DNA of 64,000 bases, from IMG/VR virus record IMGVR_UViG_3300005340_000001, positions 1 through 64,000 of that record; one strand, written 5' to 3'. The notes beneath the pieces were generated by a model. That model was not told where the DNA came from. It did not search any database and worked only from the letters and a program-made list of their open reading frames with translations. This document shows positions 1 to 7,896 of this stretch, in pieces. The position numbers and the translations under genes are program-made. How positions within the stretch are numbered: the first letter of the stretch is position 1; each line of letters starts with the position of its first letter. The stretch comes from a virus.

Positions 1-1
1 A

Positions 2-196
2 TCGGATCCCAGCCGGCGCCTGACGTCGCGCGACATCGCGCTCGAGTACCTCGAGCGGCAGGGCTACTGGCCGTTCCCGGCTGAGCTCGCGCGGCTCTCC
101 GGCATCACGCCGTCGTCTGCGAGGGACATGCTCGAGCGCCTCCGCGCGGAGGGCGCTGACGCTATTCTCCGCGCCGGAGGAGTGATGACGACCTAA
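2..196 (+). CDS. Helix-turn-helix-like protein, C-terminal part
   Basis: The reading frame is open from the window edge to TAA at 194-196, so only the last 64 residues are present. The visible part has an SR-DIALEYLE helix followed by LARLSGITPSSARDMLERLR, which reads like a helix-turn-helix or winged-helix unit. A regulatory or DNA-binding role is likely from this pattern only; the N-terminus is outside the window. Confidence 0.5.
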   Translation, partial: SDPSRRLTSRDIALEYLERQGYWPFPAELARLSGITPSSARDMLERLRAEGADAILRAGGVMTT

Positions 197-244
197 CACG
201 CGACATGCCCTGCACCGACGACGCCTCGAGAGGAGGTGTTCGCG

Positions 245-424
245 ATGGGCATGTGGTCGTCTCCCCACAAGAAGCGGAAACTCGGGCCGCCGGCGACGGC
301 GCCGACGAGTGCTGGCAAGAGCCACAAGCATTCGTCCGGCAACGAGCCGGGCAAGGTGTTCAAGGATCCGCAGGGGCGAGAGCACGTCGTCACGCGGAAG
401 CGCGCGAACCGAAAGCGCGCGTGA
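245..424 (+). CDS. Small basic hypothetical protein
   Basis: A 59-residue, lysine/arginine-rich protein with a basic tail (KRANRKRA). The ATG at 245 is chosen because GAGGAGGT lies at 231-238; a GTG at 236 in the same frame would overlap that ribosome site. No family is recognised. Its charge would suit nucleic-acid binding, but that is only a guess. Confidence 0.55.
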   Translation: MGMWSSPHKKRKLGPPATAPTSAGKSHKHSSGNEPGKVFKDPQGREHVVTRKRANRKRA

Positions 425-631
425 TAGCCTGCGCGACGCGAGCAGCGGGGCACTCCGCCGAGCCAGCGAAACCGTGGGCGGCTGGCGCAGTCCACGGGAT
501 CACCGGGTCGGGCAACGTAACCGCTTCGGCGGGTACCGCTGGCCTCCCGGGATCATGAGGCGCAGTCCGCACTCGCGACTGACTGAGGCCGTTCGACCTT
601 CGGGGAGGACGGCCTCGTCGTCTCGCTCTAG
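425..631. other. Gene-free stretch with a hairpin
   Basis: No convincing gene is seen between the small basic gene and the next one. The main feature is an inverted repeat at about 583-614: GAGGCCGT pairs with ACGGCCTC, and the loop contains a CC-TTCG-GG tetraloop. There is no T-tract, so it may be a weak terminator or a leader structure for the gene that follows. Confidence 0.45.
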
Positions 632-637
632 TATGAT
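632..637 (+). promoter_or_regulatory. Leaderless-type -10 box (TATGAT)
   Basis: TATGAT matches TATAAT at five of six bases and stands exactly 7 nt before a GTG start at 645. The same TANNNT-N7-start arrangement recurs at several other genes in this window. No clear -35 box is seen. Confidence 0.5.
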
Positions 638-644
638 CGTGCCG

Positions 645-887
645 GTGAGCATCGAGGTCGAAGTCAGGCTTCCGTCGCCGCGCGGTTACAGGTGGACGGC
701 GGAGCACGCAGCTGAAGCGGTCGGCAAGCCGCTGGTCGATCGCCGAGGCGACTCCGGCGAGCCGGTCGGCACGGTCATCGCTGCGGAGCTCGTCGGCGAC
801 GAGCTCGTCCTCCGGCTCGACGTCGAAGGCGCCGGCTCCGCGTTCCCGCTTGACGGGGAAGCGCTCTCGGTCGGTGCGCCGGCGTGA
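645..887 (+). CDS. Hypothetical protein, probably leaderless
   Basis: An 80-residue protein rich in beta-type segments (VSIEVEVRL near the start, ELVLRLDVEG later). GTG 645 is preferred over ATG 633 because it lies 7 nt after TATGAT. Its stop overlaps the next start in a GTGA overlap. No family is recognised. Confidence 0.55.
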   Translation: MSIEVEVRLPSPRGYRWTAEHAAEAVGKPLVDRRGDSGEPVGTVIAAELVGDELVLRLDVEGAGSAFPLDGEALSVGAPA

Positions 888-1084
888 AGCGGGAGGCTAT
901 CCGGCTGATTTTCACTGTCGCGCTGATGGCTCTCTTCGTCGCGGGCGCGTCCGACTCGCTCGCGCGCCACGACGCAGGAGGAGCGCTGCTCACGGGAATC
1001 GCGATTGGGATCCTTGCCGCCGATCTCGTGTTCAGCATCTTCGAGATAGGCCGGCGGCGGTCATTAGATCGGCGGGGGTCATGA
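884..1084 (+). CDS. Small membrane protein
   Basis: A 66-residue protein with two hydrophobic spans (IFTVALMALFVAGA and LLTGIAIGILAADLVFSIF) and a basic C-terminal tail. It starts with GTG inside the stop of the previous gene and overlaps the next start by ATGA, so it is translationally coupled on both sides. Function unknown. Confidence 0.6.
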   Translation: MKREAIRLIFTVALMALFVAGASDSLARHDAGGALLTGIAIGILAADLVFSIFEIGRRRSLDRRGS

Positions 1085-1368
1085 GGCTCGGCCTCCGGCG
1101 CGCGCGCGGCGGCGAGCCGCGCGAGGGGCGCGTGGTCAACGGCACGCAGGCGCAGGTCGTCCCGCGCGGCACGATCCGGTCGGTGATCAAGAGCCACCGT
1201 CGGCAGATGCTCGGCGGCGTCGACGACACGCAGGCGCGCGAGATGGACCACGTCCGCGTGCGTGAGACGGACGACACGCCGATCCCGGGGCAGCCGGATC
1301 GGTGGACGACGAACCGCGGCCGGCAGGAGCTCGCCGACATCGAGGCTCGAGCACGGCGCGGATCGTGA
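1081..1368 (+). CDS. Hypothetical protein
   Basis: A 95-residue basic protein beginning at the ATGA overlap with the membrane gene. It carries a segment HRRQMLGGVDDTQAREMDHV and no membrane span. No family is recognised. Confidence 0.55.
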   Translation: MRLGLRRARGGEPREGRVVNGTQAQVVPRGTIRSVIKSHRRQMLGGVDDTQAREMDHVRVRETDDTPIPGQPDRWTTNRGRQELADIEARARRGS

Positions 1369-1369
1369 C

Positions 1370-1663
1370 GTGACCGACGGCAAACTCGCCGGCAGACGAC
1401 CGACCGTTGCCGAAGTTCAGCGCGTGATCGACCACGCGATCGCGGAGGGACTGTACGAGGAGATCAACTTCCTCCACGCGATCTGCGAGGACGACAACTA
1501 CGAGCAATGGCTCGCCGACGAAGCGGTCAGAGACGCGCGCTCGGCTGCCGGCCTCGCTCTCGCGATGCTCGTCGCGCAGCTAACCGCGAGTCAGCGCGGC
1601 CGACTCGTCTACGACAGTCACGCCGCGTACGCCAACGCGCGAGAGATCGGAGCGATTCGATGA
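1370..1663 (+). CDS. Hypothetical helical protein
   Basis: A 97-residue protein starting at GTG 1370, just after the previous stop. The middle (residues about 10-50) is an acidic helical stretch with VAEVQRVIDHAIAEGLYEEI. The stop overlaps the next ATG. No family is recognised. Confidence 0.55.
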   Translation: MTDGKLAGRRPTVAEVQRVIDHAIAEGLYEEINFLHAICEDDNYEQWLADEAVRDARSAAGLALAMLVAQLTASQRGRLVYDSHAAYANAREIGAIR

Positions 1664-1845
1664 ACGAGGACCTCGCCGCGCGCTCGTTGATCACGTTGCC
1701 GGACATCCCGCGCCGGCCGGTAACGATGGCGATGGCCGACGAGCTCGACCGTTCGGGCCTCCACGCTGTCGCTGACATCGCCCGCCGGCACGCCGTTGAC
1801 CGGCCGCGCTGGTGGCACCGCTTCACGAAGGGCAAGCGTGGCTGA
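1660..1845 (+). CDS. Hypothetical small protein
   Basis: A 61-residue protein coupled to the previous gene by ATGA. It ends in a basic, aromatic tail (RWWHRFTKGKRG). Function unknown. Confidence 0.5.
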   Translation: MNEDLAARSLITLPDIPRRPVTMAMADELDRSGLHAVADIARRHAVDRPRWWHRFTKGKRG

Positions 1846-2026
1846 GCCGGTGCTGCCGCAGGTAGTCCGGCGGCTGCTCGGCAGCTACAGCGGCGATCAC
1901 AACTGGGCGCAGCGAGCTCGTGACGCGCTCGATCTCGCGCTCCACCAGGACGAGGGTTGCCCGTCGTACCGGAAGGACTGCGACCGCTGCGTGGCAGAGC
2001 TCGAGCGGAGCACGACTCGTGGCTGA
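1838..2026 (+). CDS. Hypothetical small protein with Cys pair
   Basis: A 62-residue protein from GTG 1838, overlapping the previous stop. It contains CPSYRKDCDRC, a possible zinc or redox site. It is coupled to the following ParB-like gene by an 8-base overlap. Confidence 0.5.
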   Translation: MAEPVLPQVVRRLLGSYSGDHNWAQRARDALDLALHQDEGCPSYRKDCDRCVAELERSTTRG

Positions 2027-2699
2027 GAAGACGTGCCCGCACGGGACGCCGGCGACGTCGTTCTGCAAGCGATGCGAGCGCGGCGAGCCAGCGCCGGAGC
2101 AGGCCAGCGTTGAGCGGCTGAGTCTCGGCTCCGCGGCCACGCCGGCGCTCGAGCCGTTGACCGACGCCGAGCATGAGCGCGTCCAAGAGCTCGAGCAGAT
2201 CGTCCGCGCCGGCCTGAAGACGTTCGCCGAGGTCGGAATGGCGCTGCTCGAGATCCGCGACCGCCGGCTCTACCGCGACGAGCACAGCAGCTTCGAGGCG
2301 TACTGCAAGGAGCAGTTCGGCTTCTCGCGACAGCGCGGCCACCAGATGATTGAGGCGGCACAAGTGTCAACCATGGTTGCCATTCCGAACGAGCGGCAGG
2401 CGCGCGAGCTCGTTCCGCTGCTCGACGATCCGCCGGCGCTGCGCGAGGCGCTCGCGGAGGCCAGCGCGGACGGTCCCGCGACCGCGGCGAAGATCAAGAC
2501 CGCGGTCGAGAAGCGAGCTCCGCGCGCGCCGCGCGTGCCGGCCGAGGTCGTCGCGCTGCCGGAGCAGCTCACGCTCGAGTTCGAGGTCGATGACCGCGTG
2601 CACCGCTGGCGCGCGGCCGCGAGCGACGCCGGCATGGAGCTCGAGGAGTGGGCCGCCGCCGCGCTTGACGCCGCGGCGCAGTTCGTCACCACTGCTTGA
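2019..2699 (+). CDS. ParB/KorB-like DNA-binding protein
   Basis: A 226-residue protein. Near the start it has a CPHGTPATSFCKRC zinc-type pair, then a helical region with IRDRRLYR, FEAYCKEQFGFSRQRGHQMI and a NERQARELVPLL segment. These match a family of phage and plasmid proteins with a ParB-like helix-turn-helix, used in partition, replication or regulation. GTG 2019 is the first start after the upstream gene and leaves an 8-base overlap. The DNA-binding role follows from the family; the target is unknown. Confidence 0.65.
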   Translation: MAEKTCPHGTPATSFCKRCERGEPAPEQASVERLSLGSAATPALEPLTDAEHERVQELEQIVRAGLKTFAEVGMALLEIRDRRLYRDEHSSFEAYCKEQFGFSRQRGHQMIEAAQVSTMVAIPNERQARELVPLLDDPPALREALAEASADGPATAAKIKTAVEKRAPRAPRVPAEVVALPEQLTLEFEVDDRVHRWRAAASDAGMELEEWAAAALDAAAQFVTTA

Positions 2700-2779
2700 C
2701 GGATCGGGCCGATTCCGTCGTATTGGTGTAATCGCATGGCGTCTACACCACTGCGTACGGCCTAGCGGTGCTCCGACGC

Positions 2780-2798
2780 TTGTAGTACAGTCGTACTG
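2780..2798 (+). promoter_or_regulatory. Leaderless promoter with palindrome
   Basis: TTGTAGTACAGTCGTAC lies directly before ATG 2799. The -10 box is TACAGT (2786-2791), exactly 7 nt from the start. AGTAC-AGTC-GTACT forms an inverted repeat over it, so a repressor could bind here. Nearly the same 17-mer occurs at 15026-15042. Confidence 0.55.
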
Positions 2799-3038
2799 AT
2801 GGACGAGCGCTCTGCTGCTACCCCTCTATGGGACGATGTCGGAGACTGGAGTTTCCTCTCGAACTACGCGCGCAAGGCGACGGCGTACGCGCCCGGCATC
2901 GACGACGCACTCACCGAGCTCCACGAAAAGTACGGCGAGGAGAACGTGCGCGTCGAGCAGCGAGCATTCATGCGTGACGGCAAGCCGTATCCAAGCGCCG
3001 TCGCCGTCTGGGTCCGACGCGAGAAGGCCGTCGCCTAG
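2799..3038 (+). CDS. Hypothetical protein, leaderless
   Basis: A 79-residue acidic protein with no ribosome-binding site; the start codon lies 7 nt after a TACAGT box. It opens a new transcription unit after a 99-base gap. Sequence such as LWDDVGDWSFLSNYARKATAY resembles small soluble phage proteins, but no family is recognised. Confidence 0.6.
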   Translation: MDERSAATPLWDDVGDWSFLSNYARKATAYAPGIDDALTELHEKYGEENVRVEQRAFMRDGKPYPSAVAVWVRREKAVA

Positions 3039-3224
3039 ATGCTTCGGCGAGTGCTGCGGTTCTTCGGCCGCTCGATGTTCTTCGGCATTGGCGGACTCGT
3101 CTCGGGCGCGTTCGTCATCGCACTCGGCGGCGGCCGCGTGCCGATGATCGAGGTCGTCTGGCTCGTCATCGCGGCGGTGTGGACGCTGCTCGGGATGCTC
3201 GGGAGGACGTTCGCGTGGCGGTAG
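3039..3224 (+). CDS. Small membrane protein
   Basis: A 61-residue protein starting immediately after the previous stop. Two hydrophobic spans are visible (MFFGIGGLVSGAFVIALGG and IEVVWLVIAAVWTLLGML). Function unknown. Confidence 0.6.
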   Translation: MLRRVLRFFGRSMFFGIGGLVSGAFVIALGGGRVPMIEVVWLVIAAVWTLLGMLGRTFAWR

Positions 3225-3865
3225 CCACGCAGCTCTCCGAGCGCGAGCTCGCCGCTCTCACCGTGCTCGCCGGCGCCGACCGGCCGCTCGCACCCGTCCG
3301 CATCGGTGTCCTCGCCGGCGACAACGAGCGCCCCGCATTCCGCGTCGGCCACTCGTGGCGCGGCACGCTCTTCGCGCTCGAGCGCAAGGGGCTCGTTCGG
3401 ATCAAATACCGAGAGCCGCGCGCGAGCGCCGACTTCTACATCACCGACGCCGGCCGCGCCGCGCTCGCCGAGGACGGCCAGTTCTCCGAAGCGCTGATCG
3501 AGGAGGCGAAGGACAACGATCACGGCGAGTGGGTCGGCGAGGAGTTGCGCTGGTCGAAGGCGCTCTACCTCGGCGCGACCAACGAGCGCGACCGCGCGCA
3601 GATCCACGCCGAAGCGAAGCGCGCGATCAGGCAGGCGCACCGGTTCTGGAAGAACATCCGGCCGGATCTCCCGCGCGCCGCTCGCGCTCGCCGCTGGCCT
3701 GTCCGAGTCGGCGGTCCCGGAGGACCTTCGCGCTGGCTGAGCAGGCCGCTCACGCACCACGGTTGTACCTATCCCGCAAGGTTCACCACTAGGAGGAAAC
3801 GCACATGGGTTGGATCGTCATCACCGCACTGCTTCTCGCCGCGGCGCTCGTCGCGTGGCTGCTGA
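3215..3865 (+). CDS. Winged-helix-like protein, possibly frameshifted at its end
   Basis: Starting at GTG 3215, the first 150 residues look real: ERELAALTVLAG, then a segment WRGTLFALERKGLVRI and a DFYITDAGRAALAE wing, the pattern of a MarR-like winged helix. After about nt 3670 the frame turns arginine- and proline-rich and runs 61 bases into the next gene. A neighbouring frame gives a natural-looking ending, PLALAAGLSESAVPEDLRAG, stopping at 3740. A base error or a real frameshift near 3665-3690 is likely, so the true end is probably 3740. Confidence 0.6.
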   Translation: MAVATQLSERELAALTVLAGADRPLAPVRIGVLAGDNERPAFRVGHSWRGTLFALERKGLVRIKYREPRASADFYITDAGRAALAEDGQFSEALIEEAKDNDHGEWVGEELRWSKALYLGATNERDRAQIHAEAKRAIRQAHRFWKNIRPDLPRAARARRWPVRVGGPGGPSRWLSRPLTHHGCTYPARFTTRRKRTWVGSSSPHCFSPRRSSRGC

Positions 3866-4860
3866 AGCGCAGCGCGGAACGTCATCTCGACACACACGCG
3901 AAAGAGCTCGCCGCTCATGCCGCAGCGGACGAGGAAGCGAAGCGGCAGGCCATCGACGCCGGGCAGGGGCGGTACATGCCGCCGCCGGCGCCCAAGTTGG
4001 CCAACGCCGACTCGTACGCGATCCAGCGGAAGGTGTCGAAGATCGCGCTGATCTGTCTGCTCGTAATCGCAGTGCTCGAGACGCTCGGCTTCTCGTTCGC
4101 GATCGTGTCGACGAAGAACGAGGGCATCGTCACGTCGTTCGGCGCGGTGAGCGGACACGTCGGCAACGGGCCGCACCTGATCGCGCCGTGGGAGAGCGTG
4201 ACCGAGATGGACGCCGCGATCCAGACCGACAGCTACACCGGAGCGAACAACGACAACGGCGCACCCATCGCGGTCCGCATCGGGAACCAGCAGACCGCCG
4301 ACGTGTCGATCAGCATTCGGTGGCGGATCAACCCGGCGATGAGCGACGAGCTCTTCCAGAACTACCGCACGTTCGAGCACGTCCGCGACAGCCTCGTCAC
4401 GCGTGAGTTGACCGCCGCCGTGAACGAGCAGTTCAAGGACTACAACCCGCTCAACTCGATTGCCGCCGCCGCGACGACGGGGAAGAAGAACCCGTCGCTG
4501 TCCGACATCGCGAACGCGGTGACCGAGCAGATGAAGCGGGAGATCGGCGTCGAGGGGATTGAGATCCTGAACACGATCATCCCGATCGTCACGTTCGATT
4601 CCGCGACGCAGAACCGAATCAACCAGCTACAGCAGCAGTTCGCGTCGACCCTGATCGCGGAGCAGCAGCGCCAGACGAACGTCAAGCTCGCGGAGGCCAA
4701 CAAGGCGCTCGCGAAGTCGGTCGACACGTCACCGAACGTCCTCGTCGCGCAGTGCATGACGATCCTCGGCGAGATGGTCAAGGAGAACCAGCCTGTCCCG
4801 GCCGGCTTCTCGTGCTGGCCCGGTGGGAGCAAGATCGGTGTCATCGCCGGAGCGAAGTGA
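3805..4860 (+). CDS. SPFH/band-7 membrane protein
   Basis: A 351-residue protein with an N-terminal membrane span (residues about 3-20), a short soluble linker, a second span at about 80-100, and then an SPFH (stomatin/prohibitin, band 7) domain: NEGIVTSFGAVSG, DVSISIRWRINP, and an IGVEGIEILNTIIP strand. A coiled-coil stretch follows (LQQQFASTLIAEQQRQ). An AGGAGG site lies about 9 nt before ATG 3805. Band-7 proteins form membrane-bound rings; they occur in several actinobacteriophages, where their role is unknown. Confidence 0.85.
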   Translation: MGWIVITALLLAAALVAWLLKRSAERHLDTHAKELAAHAAADEEAKRQAIDAGQGRYMPPPAPKLANADSYAIQRKVSKIALICLLVIAVLETLGFSFAIVSTKNEGIVTSFGAVSGHVGNGPHLIAPWESVTEMDAAIQTDSYTGANNDNGAPIAVRIGNQQTADVSISIRWRINPAMSDELFQNYRTFEHVRDSLVTRELTAAVNEQFKDYNPLNSIAAAATTGKKNPSLSDIANAVTEQMKREIGVEGIEILNTIIPIVTFDSATQNRINQLQQQFASTLIAEQQRQTNVKLAEANKALAKSVDTSPNVLVAQCMTILGEMVKENQPVPAGFSCWPGGSKIGVIAGAK

Positions 4861-5045
4861 TGAGCACGCTGATCCATTGCGACCGCGAAGGCTGTCCGCA
4901 GACGCGCAAGGAGGATCTTCCGCCGATGCTGCCCGATCCGTGGCTCAAGGTCGAGTCGATCGACGGAGGTAAGGCTCAGCACTTCTGCTCGGCTCGGCAC
5001 GCAGCCGACCAGCTGGCCGAGGACGCCGACAAGGGGCGGCGCTGA
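4860..5045 (+). CDS. Small Cys-rich protein
   Basis: A 61-residue protein overlapping the band-7 stop by ATGA. CDREGC near the start and FCSARH near residue 45 suggest a small zinc site. Function unknown. Confidence 0.6.
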   Translation: MSTLIHCDREGCPQTRKEDLPPMLPDPWLKVESIDGGKAQHFCSARHAADQLAEDADKGRR

Positions 5046-5128
5046 TGATCACCGCGGCGCTGCGCCGACAGCGTGTCCTCTCGGACCTTCTCCGGCTCAA
5101 GCACGCCGTCGTCACGGCGCCGGGGTGA
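5045..5128 (+). CDS. Very short hypothetical protein
   Basis: A 27-residue frame (MITAALRRQRVLSDLL...) that starts in the stop region of the previous gene and ends 3 nt before the next start. The tight packing supports it, but it is short and unrecognised. Confidence 0.35.
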   Translation: MITAALRRQRVLSDLLRLKHAVVTAPG

Positions 5129-5131
5129 GCG

Positions 5132-5314
5132 GTGTTAGCCGCGCTCGAGCGCATGGGGTACGAGTTCGTGCCCGACACAGAATCGGAGAGCCTGCACCTG
5201 ATGTCGGTCGCTGAGTCGGCTCGCCAAGTCCGCGACGCCGTGCCGTCGCTGATCGACGCCTTCGGCGGCTCGCCGCGCACGGCCGCGCTGGTCTACGGGT
5301 GGCTCAATGCGTGA
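5132..5314 (+). CDS. Hypothetical small protein
   Basis: A 60-residue protein from GTG 5132 with an acidic N-terminus and a helical C-terminus (ARQVRDAVPSLIDAFGG). It overlaps the next start. No family is recognised. Confidence 0.5.
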   Translation: MLAALERMGYEFVPDTESESLHLMSVAESARQVRDAVPSLIDAFGGSPRTAALVYGWLNA

Positions 5315-5435
5315 CGTCGCGCGGGTCTGGCGGTACTTCGTCGGCTGGGTCGGCCTTCGCCTGATGGACGTCGGCGAGCGGATCGAGACGCTCGGCGACG
5401 ATCTCCTGCTCTACTCGGAGTCCGAGCGTGGCTAA
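5307..5435 (+). CDS. Short hypothetical protein
   Basis: A 42-residue protein (MRDVARVWRYFVGW...) that overlaps both neighbours by 8 bases. It has one moderately hydrophobic stretch (YFVGWVGLRLMDVG). Function unknown. Confidence 0.45.
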   Translation: MRDVARVWRYFVGWVGLRLMDVGERIETLGDDLLLYSESERG

Positions 5436-5634
5436 GCCGAAGGTCGATGAGTGCTGCGTGCCGGGGTGCGAAGAGGACGGCGTTCATCGCCGCGTGTTCA
5501 CGATCGTCACGCAGGACGACGGCGAGTACGAGGTCGACTCGGCTTTCTGCTGCGCGCATCTCGATCTGCTCGACAACCGAGGCGAGCCGCCGTTCCTAGA
5601 CCTGACCGTGATAGGAGTTGTCCGCGATGGCTGA
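5428..5634 (+). CDS. Small Cys/His protein
   Basis: A 68-residue protein with CCVPGC at residues 9-14 and FCCAHLD near residue 41, a likely zinc-binding pair. It starts at GTG 5428 inside the end of the previous gene. Function unknown. Confidence 0.6.
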   Translation: MAKPKVDECCVPGCEEDGVHRRVFTIVTQDDGEYEVDSAFCCAHLDLLDNRGEPPFLDLTVIGVVRDG

Positions 5635-5866
5635 GCGGGTCGATCGTCGGGCACTGCAAGCGCGTGCCGATGACGCGTGGAACGTGGCGCATGACGCGCG
5701 CCGGCCGCACACTCAACGCGAATGGGCGCGGCACTACTACCGCGACGTGCGCCGGCTCTTGAAGGCGCTGCCGCCGGAGCCGGCCGTCACGATCACGAAC
5801 CTGCACACGCCCGAGCCGCCCGTTCGGATCGTGCCGGTGCTCGTGGAGGGACGGCTGCGTTCATGA
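5627..5866 (+). CDS. Hypothetical protein
   Basis: A 79-residue basic protein. ATG 5627 is chosen over an in-frame TTG nine bases upstream because AGGAG at 5612-5616 is well spaced for it. The WARHYYRDVRRLLKAL segment is amphipathic. No family is recognised. Confidence 0.55.
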   Translation: MAERVDRRALQARADDAWNVAHDARRPHTQREWARHYYRDVRRLLKALPPEPAVTITNLHTPEPPVRIVPVLVEGRLRS

Positions 5867-6459
5867 AGAGTCTCGAGCAGCGCCGGCTCGGTCGAGAGAC
5901 CGGCTTCGCCGTCTCGATCGACACGTACGCCGGGCCCGACTTGCCGGACGAGATCGCCGAGCTCTTAGTCGTTCCGTGCTGCATGGGCGCCGCGGTCTAC
6001 GGGATGGGCCGGTGCACGTGCTGGGAGCCGGTCTACGACCTCGAGCAGGCCGAGCCGGAGCTCGCCGAGATCGACTCGATCGCCGCTGATCTCGGCGTCT
6101 CGCGCTCGCAGGCGTCGCAACTCGTCGTCGTGTCGCAGCCGCGCTGCTGTCGCGACTGCGCGTACCGGAACGGTTCGCCGGAGCGCGCCGGCGGCTACGC
6201 CGATGAGCTGGTCGACATCGCTGGCTCGGGCGACCGGTTTTTCTGCCACCAGGGGATGCGCCGCGTGATCGGCTTCACGCATCCGGACCTCGATGACGCG
6301 ATCGCGGCGTTCTTCCCGGACGGCATGCTGCCGGCGGGCCCGGGCGACTACCGACCGCCGATCATCGACGCCGTCGCGTTCCAAGCGGACGGCTCGCCGG
6401 CGCTGCTCTGCGCTGGCTGGAATGCGCACAGGCTCGCGCTGCTCGGAGCGACGGCATGA
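5863..6459 (+). CDS. Cys-rich hypothetical protein
   Basis: A 198-residue protein coupled to its neighbours by ATGA overlaps. Cysteines cluster in three places: PCCMG and RCTCWEP near residues 42-56, then CCRDCAYRNGSPER near residue 100, and FFCHQGMRR. A zinc or iron-sulfur site is possible. GVSRSQASQLVV near residue 80 could be a short recognition helix. The family is not identified. Confidence 0.6.
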   Translation: MKSLEQRRLGRETGFAVSIDTYAGPDLPDEIAELLVVPCCMGAAVYGMGRCTCWEPVYDLEQAEPELAEIDSIAADLGVSRSQASQLVVVSQPRCCRDCAYRNGSPERAGGYADELVDIAGSGDRFFCHQGMRRVIGFTHPDLDDAIAAFFPDGMLPAGPGDYRPPIIDAVAFQADGSPALLCAGWNAHRLALLGATA

Positions 6460-6893
6460 GAGAGGCGCAGAGGACGATCTACTACTGCGACTACTGCCGG
6501 GCTCATCGGCACTCGCGCGCGTCGATGGCGAAGCACGAAGCCGGCTGCACGATGAACCCGAACCGAGTCTGTCGATGGCGGATCGACGGTCACTCCGACG
6601 GGACGAAGCAGATGGACATCGCGCCGATCGCCGTCGAGCTCAACGCACGTGCGGGGTTCGCTCCGCGCTCAGCCGATCCTGATGCACGCGACGATCTCCT
6701 GCTTGGGCAGGACGACATCGACTGGCTCCGGAACGAGGTCGACGGCTGCCCGGTCTGCATGTTGGCTGCGCTGCGCCAGTCGGAGGTCAAGGACTTCCAC
6801 TTCGATGCGCGCAGCACCCTGATCTTCGACTACGCGACCGAGGTCGAGCGGCTCCGTCGCGAAGAACGCGAAGCGGAGTACGCCGTCTTCTGA
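6456..6893 (+). CDS. Zinc-finger protein
   Basis: A 145-residue protein that begins with a clear zinc-binding pattern: YYCDYC, an HRHSRASMAKHEAGC stretch, and NPNRVC, the layout of a small C2H2/treble-clef-like finger seen in phage proteins. A second Cys pair (GCPVCM) lies near residue 97. It is coupled to the SEC-C gene downstream. A nucleic-acid-binding role is an inference. Confidence 0.65.
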   Translation: MREAQRTIYYCDYCRAHRHSRASMAKHEAGCTMNPNRVCRWRIDGHSDGTKQMDIAPIAVELNARAGFAPRSADPDARDDLLLGQDDIDWLRNEVDGCPVCMLAALRQSEVKDFHFDARSTLIFDYATEVERLRREEREAEYAVF

Positions 6894-7531
6894 TGAGCAA
6901 GCTCTGGCTACCGCCCGGCGCGATCCCGTTCGACGACGAGGTCGAGAAGGTCATCAGCGAATCCGCCGACCCGGCCGAGGCTCGCCGGATCGCCGAGGAG
7001 CTCCGCGAGCGCGGCGTCGAGTTCGCCACCGACGAACGCTTCGGCGCAGCGATTGCCGCCGGCGACGACCCGGGCGAGATCCTCTTCCCGCACGCGTGGG
7101 GGCGGATGCTGCTCGATGACGGCCGCAAAGTCATCTGCGCGACCGTCCACAGCAAGCCGCTCGAGCGAGGGATCATGGACGCGACGCTCGAGGTCGAGCA
7201 CTTCGGCGTCGTCGAGGACGCCGAGAATCCGATGATCAACGCGCTCTGCCCGGCGCTCTCGCTTCGCCTGCCGCACTACACGACGTTCACGCCGCTCGAG
7301 GACCCGCGCTGCCCGTGTCCGTTCGACTGGCGGCTCGAGTGCCCGAAGGGATTCGCGATCGCGGTCCCGCATCCCGACCCGACCGAGAAGCGCGAGCTCT
7401 ACGTCGCGAGTCCGCGGATGACGGCCATGCCGGCCGGCTTCACGCTGTCGCCGAAGGCGCGGAAGGTCGGCCGCAACGACAAGTGCCCGTGCGGAAGCGG
7501 GATCAAGTTCAAGCGGTGCTGCGGAGCATGA
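6893..7531 (+). CDS. Protein with C-terminal SEC-C motif
   Basis: A 212-residue protein whose last 20 residues are a textbook SEC-C zinc motif (NDKCPCGSGIKFKRCC). SEC-C motifs bind zinc and mediate protein contacts, as in SecA. The first 190 residues are unrecognised and have a CPCPFDWRLECP cluster near residue 141. It sits in a coupled string of small genes. Confidence 0.75.
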   Translation: MSKLWLPPGAIPFDDEVEKVISESADPAEARRIAEELRERGVEFATDERFGAAIAAGDDPGEILFPHAWGRMLLDDGRKVICATVHSKPLERGIMDATLEVEHFGVVEDAENPMINALCPALSLRLPHYTTFTPLEDPRCPCPFDWRLECPKGFAIAVPHPDPTEKRELYVASPRMTAMPAGFTLSPKARKVGRNDKCPCGSGIKFKRCCGA

Positions 7532-7896
7532 AGCGCTGGCTCTCACGGTTCCGGCGGTACCGCCTCCCCGAGCCTGAGTCGCGCGACGATCTGATCGCGA
7601 GGCTCGTTCGTGAAGGATTCCTCGAGCGTGACGGCGACGCTCTCGTGGCGACCGCGAAGACGCTCGAGCTCGTCGGCGTGATCGACGACGACTACATCTA
7701 CTGGACGTCAGGCTGCGACGCGCGCCGCGCGCTAGCGATCGCCGAAGGGCGAGACCCGGTGCGAGCCGCCATCGGCGGGACGTTCTACGTCGACGAGGAG
7801 TTCGACGCGTCCGGCGGTTCGCTGCGAGCGCTCTTGGACTGCGCCGGCCGGCAGGACGAGCTCCGCGCGGCCGCCGAGCAGGGTGAACGGCCGTGA
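7528..7896 (+). CDS. Hypothetical protein
   Basis: A 122-residue protein overlapping both neighbours by ATGA/GTGA. LIARLVREGFLERDGDALVAT looks like the end of a winged-helix unit. No firm family. Confidence 0.55.
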   Translation: MKRWLSRFRRYRLPEPESRDDLIARLVREGFLERDGDALVATAKTLELVGVIDDDYIYWTSGCDARRALAIAEGRDPVRAAIGGTFYVDEEFDASGGSLRALLDCAGRQDELRAAAEQGERP

